Part shown: in pieces, positions 35,969 through 45,400 of the stretch | Position numbering within the stretch: the first letter of the stretch is position 1 | How the letters are laid out: every line of letters begins with the position of its first letter | DNA from: JAEMQF01 sp963775015 | GTDB taxonomy: Bacteria; Pseudomonadota; Gammaproteobacteria; Burkholderiales; Burkholderiaceae_C | Length of the DNA: 64,000 nucleotides | Assembly: GCA_963775015.1 (NCBI GenBank) | Contig: CAVZHI010000009.1 | Location: 30,076-94,075, forward strand | Direction: 5' to 3' | Position numbers and translations under genes: made by a program | Notes under the pieces: generated by a model | The model's database searches: none | Told to the model about the DNA's origin: nothing | Seen by the model: the letters and a program-made list of their open reading frames with translations, nothing else

Positions 35969-36379
35969 ATGGCTGATGCAGGCTACTCCGGAACCCCGCT
36001 GCCGAAGAAGCTCGGTATCGCAGCCGGCCAGCGCGTCGCGGCGCTGAATCCGCCGCGCGACTATCGCGACATCGTCGCGCCCTGGCCCGAGGCTGCACAG
36101 CTCACCGCGAAAGCGGATGCACACACCGACCTCGTGCACCTGTTCGTCACGCAACGCAGCGTGCTCGCCGATGAGGCGCAACGCCTGCGCCAACTGCTCG
36201 GACCCGGCGCGGTGCTGTGGATTTCGTGGCCGAAGAAGGCCGCGAAGATGCCGACCGACATCACCGAAGACGTGATTCGCGAAGTGGTGCTGCCGATGGG
36301 CTGGGTCGACGTGAAAGTGTGCGCGGTGGACGCCACGTGGTCGGGGTTGAAGCTCGTCGTGAGAAAGGAATTGCGGTGA
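35969..36379 (+). CDS. DUF3052 family protein
   Basis: 136 residues from ATG 35969; an earlier open stretch is shadow. The start MADAGYSGTPLPKKLGIAAG is the diagnostic DUF3052 opening, and WISWPKKAAKMPTDITEDV with LVDVKVCAVDATWSGLKLV-like text at the end is the conserved core. Function unknown; short cytoplasmic protein. The next gene starts with GTG overlapping this stop (GTGA). Confidence 0.85.
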   Translation: MADAGYSGTPLPKKLGIAAGQRVAALNPPRDYRDIVAPWPEAAQLTAKADAHTDLVHLFVTQRSVLADEAQRLRQLLGPGAVLWISWPKKAAKMPTDITEDVIREVVLPMGWVDVKVCAVDATWSGLKLVVRKELR

Positions 36380-36588
36380 AGCTGAACGACAAGATTCCGG
36401 GCATGGCGCGAGAACTGCGCATGGATATCTCGCAAGCGCAGGATGCGCTGCTTGCGCAAGAGGTCCAGCGCCGCGACTGGGAGCGCTGGAACGAGCAGAA
36501 CAAGGATGCCATCGCGAACTACAACTTGAGAGTGGAGCGCGAAGGTCTGCCGCTGGCCAGGTACCGAACGTTCATGAAAGGGCGGTGA
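36376..36588 (+). CDS. CcdA family antitoxin, orphan
   Basis: 70 residues from GTG 36376. The sequence RELRMDISQAQDALLAQEV matches the CcdA ribbon-helix-helix region and EQNKDAIANYNLRVEREG its C-terminal toxin-binding arm (compare W..EN..AI..YN..VE..G in CcdA). No CcdB gene follows; the next gene is on the opposite strand 61 bases later. It is coupled to the DUF3052 gene, so it may have been recruited for a different regulatory role or be a remnant. Confidence 0.7.
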   Translation: MKLNDKIPGMARELRMDISQAQDALLAQEVQRRDWERWNEQNKDAIANYNLRVEREGLPLARYRTFMKGR

Positions 36589-36649
36589 GATCGCGGCACG
36601 GTTCCTGTAGCCACGGTGACTGGTGAATGCTTCAGTTGACGCGTCGTGC

Positions 36650-37666
36650 TTACTCGATCACATCGTCGGCGCGCATCAGCACCATTCTCGGAATCGTCAG
36701 GCCGAGAGCACGCGCGGACTTGAGGTTCACGACGAATTCGAAGCGCATGGGTTGCCAGACCGGCAGGTCCGACGGTTTGGTTCCGCGAAGCATCCTTGCG
36801 AAGTAGCGACCGAGATGCCGGAAGCTATCGATGTTGCTCGTTCCGTACGACAACAGCCCCCCCGCGGCCACGAACTCGCGAAACGAGGAAATGTCGGGCA
36901 ATCGATGTTCCGCCGCAAGCGCGACGATCGCCGCGCGATGCGCGAAAACGAACGGATCTTCGGATGTGATCAAGGCCTCGGCGCGGTCGCGTTGCAGCGA
37001 CGCGATCGCAGCGCGGAATTCTTCTGCCGCTCTCACTGTTGCCGAAGTGACCGTCATGCCGAGTTTGGCGGCGGCCTCGCGCACTTCGGCCAGTTCCTTG
37101 TCCTTGCCCGGGTTCCTCGGGTCGTACAAAAACCCAATGCGGCGCAAGCCCGGAATGGCGTCTTTCAGCAACTCGACGCGCTTCACCGCCAATTCGGCAC
37201 TGAAGCACGAGACGCCGGTAACGTTGCCGCCGGGACGTGCGTACGACTCCACCATCTGCTTCACGTCGGTGCCGCAAAACATGCCGCCCACGGGAATGCG
37301 GCCCGCGCTCGCGTCGCGGGCCGCGGGAATTCCCACAGGGCCCGCGGCACCGAGCAAGTCGACCGGTTCGCGAACGATCTCGGCAAACACTTCGGTGTAA
37401 CGGTCGGTGCGCCCCGCGAGATAGCGGACGTCGAGCGTGACGTTGCGTCCGTCCACAAGGCCTTCGTCGGCCAAGCCTGTGCGCATCGCTTCGACCAGGG
37501 CGCGGCTGCCCTCCATCGTGCCGCTCATGACGTAGGCGATTCGAGGGAACTTGTTGCCCTGCCCAAGCGCCGCCGTGGTCAAAGCCAGCAGCGCCAGCAA
37601 GAGCACAGTTTTGCGTGTCCGGTCCACGAGATAGGGAGAGTGCAAGAGTTGCTTCTGCGTCTTCAT
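36650..37666 (-). CDS. ABC transporter substrate-binding protein (PF04392 family)
   Basis: 338 residues from ATG 37666, preceded by AGGAGG at optimal distance; a more upstream start is open but lacks this. The signal peptide core is TVLLLALLALTTAALGQ. Family text: RIAYVMSGTMEGSRALVEAM, ARPGGNVTGVSCFSAELAVK, LLSYGTSNIDSFRHLGRYFARMLRG and ARALGLTIPRMVLMRADDVIE. Same family as the protein at 5108. No transporter partner nearby; possibly it works with a distant permease or as a sensor. Confidence 0.88.
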   Translation of the reverse strand: MKTQKQLLHSPYLVDRTRKTVLLLALLALTTAALGQGNKFPRIAYVMSGTMEGSRALVEAMRTGLADEGLVDGRNVTLDVRYLAGRTDRYTEVFAEIVREPVDLLGAAGPVGIPAARDASAGRIPVGGMFCGTDVKQMVESYARPGGNVTGVSCFSAELAVKRVELLKDAIPGLRRIGFLYDPRNPGKDKELAEVREAAAKLGMTVTSATVRAAEEFRAAIASLQRDRAEALITSEDPFVFAHRAAIVALAAEHRLPDISSFREFVAAGGLLSYGTSNIDSFRHLGRYFARMLRGTKPSDLPVWQPMRFEFVVNLKSARALGLTIPRMVLMRADDVIE

Positions 37667-37685
37667 CGTGAACCCTCCTGGGTCA

Positions 37686-39482
37686 TCACGCCACGTGATG
37701 CACCGCCCCCATCCCATACACCGGCGTCGGTATCCCCTCCATGCGCGCCTTCAACTGCAGCGACAGGAACTGCGAGTAGTGGCGTGACTGGTGCAGGTTG
37801 CCGCCGTGGAACCACAGCGCCTCCTGGTGCGTCGGCTTCCACATGTTGCGCAGCTCGCCTTCCCAGGGCCCCGGGTCCTTCTTCGTGTTGCTGCCCAGGC
37901 CCCAGCACTTGCCGACCTTGTCCGCGACGTCCTTGCTGATGAGCTGCGCGGCCCAGCCGTTCATCGAGCCGTAGCCGGTGGCGAAAACGATCAGATCCGC
38001 GGGCAGTTCGCTGCCGTCGCTGAACTGGATAGCGCGCTCCTTGATCCGCTCGACACTGACCTTGGTCTTGAGCTTGATCTTGCCGTCGGCGACCAGATCG
38101 CTCGCGCCGACGTCGATGTAGTAGCCCGAGCCGCGCCGCAGGTACTTCATGAACAGGCCTGAGCCGTCTTCGCCGAAGTCGAGCATGAAGCCGGCTTTCT
38201 CCAGGCGCTTGTAGAAATCGGCGTCGCGTTTCGCCATTTCTTCATAGACCGGAACCTGCAGCGCGGGCAGGATCTTGTACGGCAACGAAGCGAAGATCAG
38301 ATCCGCCTTGTTGGTCGTCACGCCGGCTTTGACCGCGGCCTCGGAATACAGGCCACCCAGGGCCAGGTCCATCAGCGAATCGGAGCGCGCGATGTGGGTC
38401 GAGGAGCGCTGCACCATCGTCACGTCGGCGCCGTTTTCCCAGAGCGCGGCGCAGATGTCGTGCGCCGAATTGTTCGAGCCGATGACGACACATTTCTTGC
38501 CGCGGTAGGCGTCGGGGCCGGGGTGTTTGCTCGAGTGGTGCAGATCGCCCTGGAAGGTCTCCGCGCCGGGGACCTTCGGCATGTTGGGCACCGCCGACAT
38601 GCCGGTGGCGAGCACCAGGTGCTTGGGCCGCAGCGTGATGCTCTTGCCGTCGCGCTCGACCTCGACGCTCCACTCTTTCTTCGCTTCGTCGTACTTCGCG
38701 CTTTTCGCGGTCGTCGAGCTCCAGTAGTTCAGCTCCATCACCTTGGTGTACATCTCGAGCCAGTCGCCGATCTTGTCCTTGGGTGAAAACACCGGCCAGT
38801 GATCCGGGAACGGCAGGTAGGGCAGGTGGTCGTACCAGACCGGGTCGTGCAGGCAGAGGCTCTTGTAGCGATTGCGCCAGGAGTCGCCCGGCCGCGGATT
38901 CTTCTCGACGATGATCGTCGGGATCCCCAGGCGCCGCATGCGCGCGCCGAGGCCGATGCCGCCCTGGCCGCCGCCGATGATGACGCAATAGGGCTGGGTC
39001 TTGATGCCCAGCTCCGCCTCTTCCTGTGCGCGGTGCTCGAGCCAGGTCTTGCGGTTCGGATTCGCGCCGTGGATGACACCGCGCTCGCGCTGCGCGCCTT
39101 TCGCCTCTTCGAAGCCCTTCAGCTCCGCCATCGTCGTGAGCAGCGTCCAGCACTTGCCGCCCATCAGGCGCAGGTGGCCGTAGCCGCGTGCGACAGCAGT
39201 CTCGAACTTGATCCACGCTTCGGTCACGCCGCCGGCTTCCGTCGCGTCGCCGTCGAGCTGCCAGTTCGAGGGCTTGGCGGGCAGCACCGCGCGCTGAATC
39301 ATTTCGCGCACCTTTGCGTTGCCTTCGGCGGTAGCGATGTTCCAGGTGAACGACACCATGTCGCGCCAGTAGCTCTCGTCGTTGAACAGGGCTGCCGCAG
39401 CGCCGGCGTCGCCGCGTTGCAGTGCCGCATCGAGCGCGGCGAGCCAGCTGGCCGCCTGCGTGGTGGGCGTGTTCTCGCTCAT
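37686..39482 (-). CDS. Flavin-containing monooxygenase (FMO/BVMO-like) with N-terminal SnoaL-like domain
   Basis: 598 residues. Residues 1-150 resemble a SnoaL/NTF2-like fold (ALFNDESYWRDMVSFTWNI, EAWIKFETA). The FAD Rossmann motif is IIGGGQGGIGLGARM (Gly170-Gly175), the NADP Rossmann motif VIGSNNSAHDICAALW, and between them the FMO/BVMO fingerprint F-x-G-x3-H-x3 appears as FQGDLHHSSKHP, with His where Trp is usual. It should insert one oxygen into a small organic substrate using NADPH. This fused SnoaL-monooxygenase form is common in soil actinobacteria and Burkholderiales. Start ATG at 39482. Confidence 0.9.
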   Translation of the reverse strand: MSENTPTTQAASWLAALDAALQRGDAGAAAALFNDESYWRDMVSFTWNIATAEGNAKVREMIQRAVLPAKPSNWQLDGDATEAGGVTEAWIKFETAVARGYGHLRLMGGKCWTLLTTMAELKGFEEAKGAQRERGVIHGANPNRKTWLEHRAQEEAELGIKTQPYCVIIGGGQGGIGLGARMRRLGIPTIIVEKNPRPGDSWRNRYKSLCLHDPVWYDHLPYLPFPDHWPVFSPKDKIGDWLEMYTKVMELNYWSSTTAKSAKYDEAKKEWSVEVERDGKSITLRPKHLVLATGMSAVPNMPKVPGAETFQGDLHHSSKHPGPDAYRGKKCVVIGSNNSAHDICAALWENGADVTMVQRSSTHIARSDSLMDLALGGLYSEAAVKAGVTTNKADLIFASLPYKILPALQVPVYEEMAKRDADFYKRLEKAGFMLDFGEDGSGLFMKYLRRGSGYYIDVGASDLVADGKIKLKTKVSVERIKERAIQFSDGSELPADLIVFATGYGSMNGWAAQLISKDVADKVGKCWGLGSNTKKDPGPWEGELRNMWKPTHQEALWFHGGNLHQSRHYSQFLSLQLKARMEGIPTPVYGMGAVHHVA

Positions 39483-39787
39483 GTTTGTCTCCAGTGGGTT
39501 GGTTTCGAATCAATGAGTCACGCAGCGCGGCCGCATGCAAGCGACGCGCGGCGCACTCGCAGTTTGACACTGCACCGGCACTTCGGGAAGAGGGGCACGT
39601 GGGGCAAGGCCCGACCCCATGCCTGCACAGTGCCGGCGATGCGCTGCGGCTAACATCGTCAGCGCCCGGGCCGCGCCGCGATCCGGCGCTGAACCTCGAA
39701 GGGGCTCGCAGTGGACTCAGTTCGATCGCGCGATTTGCAAATGCAGGTAGGGGCCCGCAGGCATTCGGGCTGCTGCGAAGCTGCGCG
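39483..39787. other. Intergenic region between divergent monooxygenase and cupredoxin-like genes
   Basis: About 305 bases holding the promoters of both divergent genes. No clear -35/-10 pair, palindrome or RNA structure was found. The plus-strand frame is open through most of it, so a longer start for the cupredoxin-like gene cannot be excluded, but the residues there are not signal-like. Confidence 0.35.
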
Positions 39788-40165
39788 GTGACTCGCTTCT
39801 CGTGGGCCGTTGGGCTGACGCTGTTGGCGTTGTCTATCGCGCCACGGCTCGCCCTTTCCCAGTCGGCTACTGCGCCCGCGCCGGCAAACTTGCAAGTGCT
39901 CGAGATTTCCATCGAGAACGGCAGGGCCAGGCTCGCGCAGAACACGCTGCGGGTGCGCCAGCACGACGCCGTGGAACTTCGCTGGCGCAGTGACCGGGCG
40001 ATCGAACTGCATCTGCACGGCTACGACATCCACGCGGCCGTCGGCCCCCAGGCGCCCGCGACGATGCGTTTCTCGGCTCGACTGGCGGGCAGGTTTGCGG
40101 TCGCCGAGCATCGCAAGGCGGCGCACTCGCACCGCGCGATCGTCTACCTTGAAGTGCATCCCTGA
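39788..40165 (+). CDS. Exported cupredoxin-like protein
   Basis: 125 residues from GTG 39788. Signal peptide FSWAVGLTLLALSIAPRLALSQ. The mature part LQVLEISIENGRARLAQNTL and RVRQHDAVELRWRSDRAIEL is a beta-sandwich with cupredoxin spacing, then HLHGYDIHAAVGP, ARLAGRFAVAEH and HSHRAIVYLEVHP. His-rich but the canonical Cys copper ligand is absent, so it may bind a metal differently or not at all. Similar to EfeO/cupredoxin-like periplasmic domains. Confidence 0.6.
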   Translation: MTRFSWAVGLTLLALSIAPRLALSQSATAPAPANLQVLEISIENGRARLAQNTLRVRQHDAVELRWRSDRAIELHLHGYDIHAAVGPQAPATMRFSARLAGRFAVAEHRKAAHSHRAIVYLEVHP

Positions 40166-40244
40166 GGTTGGCCCGAACGCCCCCACCACCGCGGCGGGCG
40201 ACAGCGACTTCACCCAGCCCCGCTCCGCCGTGCGTTGCCTCGGG

Positions 40245-41022
40245 TCATTCGGCGGCTTGCGGCCGCGCCTTGCCCTTCGCCCACTCGAGCAACGGCGAAA
40301 TGATGTCCAGCGGCAGCGGAAACACGATCGTCGAGTTCTTGTCGGCGGCGATCACGGTCAGCGTTTCCAGGTAGCGCAGCTGGATCGCCTGCGGCTGGCG
40401 GCCCAGGATCTCGGCTGCTTCGGCGAGCTTCACCGACGCCTGCAATTCGCCTTCGGCGTGGATCACCTTGGCGCGCCGTTCGCGCTCCGCCTCGGCCTGG
40501 CGCGCGATCGCGCGCACCATGCTGTCGTTCAGATCGACATGCTTGATCTCGACGATCGTCACCTTGATTCCCCACGCGTCGGTCTGCGCGGCGAGCGTCT
40601 TCTGGATGTCGAGGTTCAGGCGTTCGCGCTCGGCGAGCAGGTCGTCGAGATCGTGTTTGCCGAGCACGGCGCGCAACGTCGTCTGCGCGAGCTGGGACGT
40701 GGCGGCGAGGTAGTTCTCGACCTGGATGACGGCCTTTTCGGCGTCGATCGACGCGAAAGTAGAGCACCGCGTTCACTTTCACCGACACGTTGTCGCGCGT
40801 GATCACGTCCTGGCTCGGGATGTCAAGAACGACGACGCGCAGGCCCACCTTGACCATCTGCTGGATCCCCGGGATCAGGATCACGAGGCCCGGCCCCTTG
40901 ACCTTCCAGAAGCGGCCGAGCTGGAACACGACGCCGCGTTCGTACTCGCGCAGGATGCGCAGCGACGACGCGGCGGCGATGAGCAGCAGCGCCAGGAAGG
41001 TCAACGATGCAACGTAGCCCAT
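40245..41022 (-). pseudogene. Slipin / SPFH-domain membrane protein, one frameshift
   Basis: The start MGYVASLTFLALLLIAAASS is a single membrane hairpin, then RILREYERGVVFQLGRFWKVKGPGLV is the SPFH signature. The frame breaks near 40750 (YFRVDRRRKG should read YFRVVDAEKA) through one added base and continues ENYLAATSQLAQTTLRAVLG, DDLLAERERLNLDIQKTLA and AWGIKVTIVEIKHVDLND to a natural stop at 40245. About 259 codons. Slipins act in membrane microdomain organisation with NfeD proteases; the nfeD gene lies 22 bases upstream, the conserved pairing. A single indel suggests sequence error. Confidence 0.85.
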
Positions 41023-41043
41023 GATGGCACTCTCCTGCTGTCT

Positions 41044-42486
41044 TCATTGAGGTTCGGTTGTCGCGGCGGCGACGTCGAGCACGACACCGCTCGCACCCAT
41101 CACCCGCACCGGCTGGCCCGCGCGCAGATCGGCCGCGCCGCGCACTTTCCAATGTTCGCCGCCGATCAGCGCCCAGCCTTCGCCGCTGGCGAATTCGAGC
41201 AACTCACCCGTCGCGCCGAGCAGGGCGCGCCCGCCGGCGACCATGTTGACCACCGGGCGCTTGCGCGCCTTGGCCGCCATGCCCGCGACAAGAAGAATGA
41301 ACGCGGCCGAGGCGAGGGTCAATCCGCCGATCAGCTCCAGCGGCACGCCGAAGCCGGGGACGTCGCTGTCGATGAGCAGCACCGCGCCGATCGCGAACGC
41401 GACGATGCCCCCGAGACCGAGCGCGCCGTAACTCGGCACGAACGCCTCGGCGACGAGGAAGGCGACGCCGAGCAGGATCAAACCGAGCCCGGCGTAGTTC
41501 ACCGGCAGCATCTGGAACGCGAACAGCGCCATCAACAGGCAGATTCCGCCGATCACGCCAGGCACGACAAACCCGGGATTCGAGAACTCGAACAGCAAGC
41601 CGTAGATTCCCACCATCATCAGGATCAGCGCCAGGCTCGGGTCGGTCAACACCGAGAGCAATTTCGTGCGCCAGTCGGCTTCGAATTCGGTCACCGTTGC
41701 ATTGCGAGTCGCGATGCGCACGCTGCCTGCGGCAGCTCCCGCAACGCGGACTTCGCGGCCGTCGGCCTGGCGCAGCAGGTCGGGCAAGTCGGCGGCGACC
41801 AGGTCGATCACCTGCATTTTCAGCGCGTCCTGCGCCGCCAGACTCACCGCTTCGCGCACTGCTTTCTCCGCCCATTCTGCATTGCGGCCGCGCAACTGCG
41901 CGAGACTGCGGATGTAAGCCGCGGCGTCGCCGACGCGCTTCGCGCTCATCGCGTCGATCGCGCGCTCAGGCGGCGCTTCGCCGCGCGCGGCGCCGCTCGC
42001 GCCTTGCGCATCCGAGGCCTTTTTCGGCGGCGGCAGCGGGTTGTCGGGCTGGCCGCCCGGCGTCGGCAGGCCGATCGACACCGGTGTCGCCGCGCCGAGG
42101 TTGGACGCCGGCGCCATCGCCGCGATATGGCTCGCGTAGAGGATGTAGGTGCCGGCGCTCGCCGCGCGTGCGCCGTTCGGCGCGACCCAGGTCGCGACCG
42201 GCACCGTCGAGGCGAGGATGTCCTTGATGATGTCGCGCATCGACGCGTCCAGGCCGCCGGGGGTGTCGAGTTGCAGCACCGCGAGCTGCGCTTGCTGTTT
42301 CGCCGCGAGGGCCAGACCCCGGTGCACGTAGTCGGCGGTGGCCGGGCCGATGGCGCCGTTCACCTTCAGCAGAATCACACCGGCACCGGGTGAGTTCGCC
42401 GCGCCGGTCACAGCTTCAGCGCTGGCCGCCCCGAGTGCATGGGCCAGAAGGGCCAGTCCAAGCAGCCATGTTCTGGCGCACCCCAT
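41044..42486 (-). CDS. nfeD: NfeD family membrane serine protease
   Basis: 480 residues. Signal or first membrane segment at the N-terminus, then a ClpP-like domain: VILLKVNGAIGPATADYVHR, LQLDTPGGLDASMRDIIKD and VAPNGARAASAGTYILYASH (catalytic Ser). A Pro/Lys-rich loop (NPLPPPKKASDAQGASG) precedes four to five membrane helices (LLSVLTDPSLALILMMVGI onward) and a C-terminal OB-like NfeDC domain (GATGELLEFASGEG, VRVMGASGVVLDV). The protein cleaves the C-terminus of its partner slipin. It is coupled to the slipin gene downstream. Confidence 0.92.
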   Translation of the reverse strand: MGCARTWLLGLALLAHALGAASAEAVTGAANSPGAGVILLKVNGAIGPATADYVHRGLALAAKQQAQLAVLQLDTPGGLDASMRDIIKDILASTVPVATWVAPNGARAASAGTYILYASHIAAMAPASNLGAATPVSIGLPTPGGQPDNPLPPPKKASDAQGASGAARGEAPPERAIDAMSAKRVGDAAAYIRSLAQLRGRNAEWAEKAVREAVSLAAQDALKMQVIDLVAADLPDLLRQADGREVRVAGAAAGSVRIATRNATVTEFEADWRTKLLSVLTDPSLALILMMVGIYGLLFEFSNPGFVVPGVIGGICLLMALFAFQMLPVNYAGLGLILLGVAFLVAEAFVPSYGALGLGGIVAFAIGAVLLIDSDVPGFGVPLELIGGLTLASAAFILLVAGMAAKARKRPVVNMVAGGRALLGATGELLEFASGEGWALIGGEHWKVRGAADLRAGQPVRVMGASGVVLDVAAATTEPQ

Positions 42487-42490
42487 GAAA

Positions 42491-45400
42491 TCATTCTAGG
42501 CCGACCGGCCGTGTTTGCCAGGCGGCGACGATCTCGCGGTGGAAGGGCACGTTGTGCAGCAGGCCGGCGCGCAGCCGAGGGTCGGTGATGCGCCCCGCCA
42601 TGGCCTGCAATTCGGCATGGGCCTGCGCCAGCTGCGCCGGCGCGCGCGGATCGGCGGCGGCAGCCAGGACCTGGTAGCACGTCAGGCGCACGCGCAAGGG
42701 TTCATCCAGGCCGTCCAGGGTGGCGCCCGCGGCGAGCCGCGAGAGGATGAATTCAACGTGTTCGCGCGCGGTCGCGAGGTCGCCCGCGACGAGCGCCGCG
42801 CGCGCCAGCCCCGACACCGCCTCGACTTCGAGGTGGCGCACGCCCAGTTCGGCGAAGCGCTCGCGCGCCGCCTGGAACTGAGTTGCGGCGTCGGCGTTGC
42901 GCCCGAGCGCGAGTTCAACGTGACCGACGTTGACCCGCGCGCACGCCTCGCCCCAGCGCTCGCCCATCGCCTGAAACGCGTGCACGGCAAAGCGCGCGTG
43001 CTCTTGCGCGGCGAGTGTTTCGCCCTGGTTGAGCCGCACCAGGCCGAGGTTCATTTCCGCGATCGCCTCGAGCCAGCAATCGCCGATGTCCTTGCACACG
43101 CGCACCTGCTCGGCAAACCCGGCGCGCGCCGAGTCGTAGTCGCCAATCATTCGCGCCACCTCGGCGAGGTTGCCCACGGCGCGCGCTTCCTCCAGCGGAT
43201 TGCCCAGGCTCCGCTTCAAGACCAGACCCTGCTCGTAGCAGCCGCGCGCGCCGATTGGGTCTCCCTGCTCGGCGGCAATCAGCCCGATCAGGTTGAGGAG
43301 CTGGACCTCCAGTACGGCGTTCCCGGTGGCACGGGCCACCGCCAGGGCTTCGTGGCCGAGCGCCGCCGCCGCGGCGTAGCGCCCGAGGCGGACCAGGGGA
43401 GACATGACACGCACCTGCGCCTTGGCGCGATCGAGCGCGCTCGCACCTTCGGCGCGGGCCAACGCCTGCTTGGCGACCTCGAGCGCGGGTTCAAACTCGC
43501 CGCCCGACTCGAGGTACGAGGCGCGCCAAAGCGCGGTGTCGCGCTGTTGGCTGGCGCCGAGCTGCTCGGCGAGCCGATCGGCGTCGTCCAAGTTGGCCAG
43601 GCGCGCCGCGCGGTCGAACTGGCGCGTGTAGACGCGGTCCCGCACCTGCACCATGGCAAAGCGCTGCTCGAGTTGCGCATCTCGCAGAAGCGCGAGGGCG
43701 CGCTGCGCGTGGGCGAGCGCGGCTTCGCGTGCGTCGCGCGCGAGCGCGTCCTCGGCGGCGCGTTGCCAGTGCGTCGCCGCAGCGTCAGTTTGCCCGGCAC
43801 GCTCGAGATGCTCGGCGATCTGCGCCAGGTCGGTGCCGGCGTGCGGGTCGCGCTGAATCAGCCACTGTGCGAGTTCGGCGTGCAGCGCGCGCTTGTCGCG
43901 CTTGAGTACGCCGTCGTACGTGACCTGGTGCAGCAGGTGGTGCTTGAACGTGTACTCGCGTGCTCCCGTCTTGACCGGGTCGCGCGCCTGGATCAGGTCA
44001 CGCCGCAGCAGCGCCGGCAGCGCGTCGAGCGCCTGCGGCGCGAGTCGCGCGAGCGTGTCGTCGCGAAACGTCGGTCCGATCACGCTCGCGTGTTGCAGCG
44101 CGAGCTTTTCGTGCGGCGCGAGCGCGTCCAGGCGCGCTTGCAGCACTCCCGTCAGCGTGTCCGGCACGCGCGCGCTCACGAGGCGCTGCGGAACCGCCTG
44201 CCAATCGCCTTGGCCGGTGACGATGACGCCGTCGTCGATCAGCATCTTCACCAGCTCCTCCATGTAGAACGGGTTTCCATCGGCGCCGGCAACAATCAAC
44301 TCGCGCAACACGCCGGGCACATCGGCGAGCCTCTGCAGCAGCGCATCGGCGAACTCGCGCCGCGTGTCGCGGGTGAGTGGCATCAAGTCGAGGCGTTGGT
44401 GCGTGCGACACGCGCTGCACCAGGTGGGTCGGCGCTCGAACAGATCGGGCCGTGTCAGGCCGATCATCAGGACAGGTGCGCGCACGTCCAGCGCGGCGAA
44501 GCCTTCGAGGAAATCGAGCGACGCGTCGTCGGCCCAGTGCAGGTCCTCGAGCAGGAGCAGCACCGGTTGCGCCGCTTCCTGGGCAGCGTGGCTGAGTGCG
44601 AGCAGGTAGCGCCGCGCGTAGTGAAACGCGCGGTCGCGAAGTTGCTTCGCGTCACCGACGATTCCGGCGACCGCGGCGTGGTTCGCAAAGTCCAGGCCGA
44701 TCAAGTGGCCGAGCACGGCCGCATCGGCCTCGGTACCCAGCACCGGCACGACGCCGGCGAGCCACTTGTCGCGCGCGCCGGACCGGGTGTCGCCGGCGCG
44801 GATCGCCATGCGCGTCAGGAACAGGTCGCGCAGCAGTCCGTACGGCGTGCCTTGTTGCGGTTCGGCGGCGCGCGCCTCGAGCCACCACACGGCTTGCGGC
44901 TGCAGCTCGACCCAGTCGCCGAATTCGCTCAGCAGGCGCGACTTGCCCAGACCCGCCTCGCCGACGATCGTCACCGCCCTCAGCGCGGCGTCCTGCACGG
45001 CGCGCCGCAGCGCGCCCTGCAGCAGGTCGAGTTCGGCATCGCGGCCGAGCATTGGCGTTTCCACGCCTTCGATGCCGCGCTGAGGGCTGCGAAACGCGCG
45101 CGGTTTGGCGCGCTGTACCAGGTAGCTGCGCTGCGGAGTGTCGAAGCCCTTGGCCTGCAGCGGCGCGTCCTCGACCACGTCGAACACGCCGCGCACCAGC
45201 GCATAGGTGGCGTGGCTGACGCGCAACCCGCCTGCGGGCGCGCTTTGCTCCATGCGCGCGGCCAGGTGCACGGCGGCGCCGCGGATCGAGCCTTCGGCGT
45301 CGACCCCACCGCCGAGCAGCACTTGGCCGGTGTGGATTCCCGCACGCACGTCAAAGCCCGGCGTGCCGTACTGCTGCGCGACCTCATCGCGGTAAAGCTT

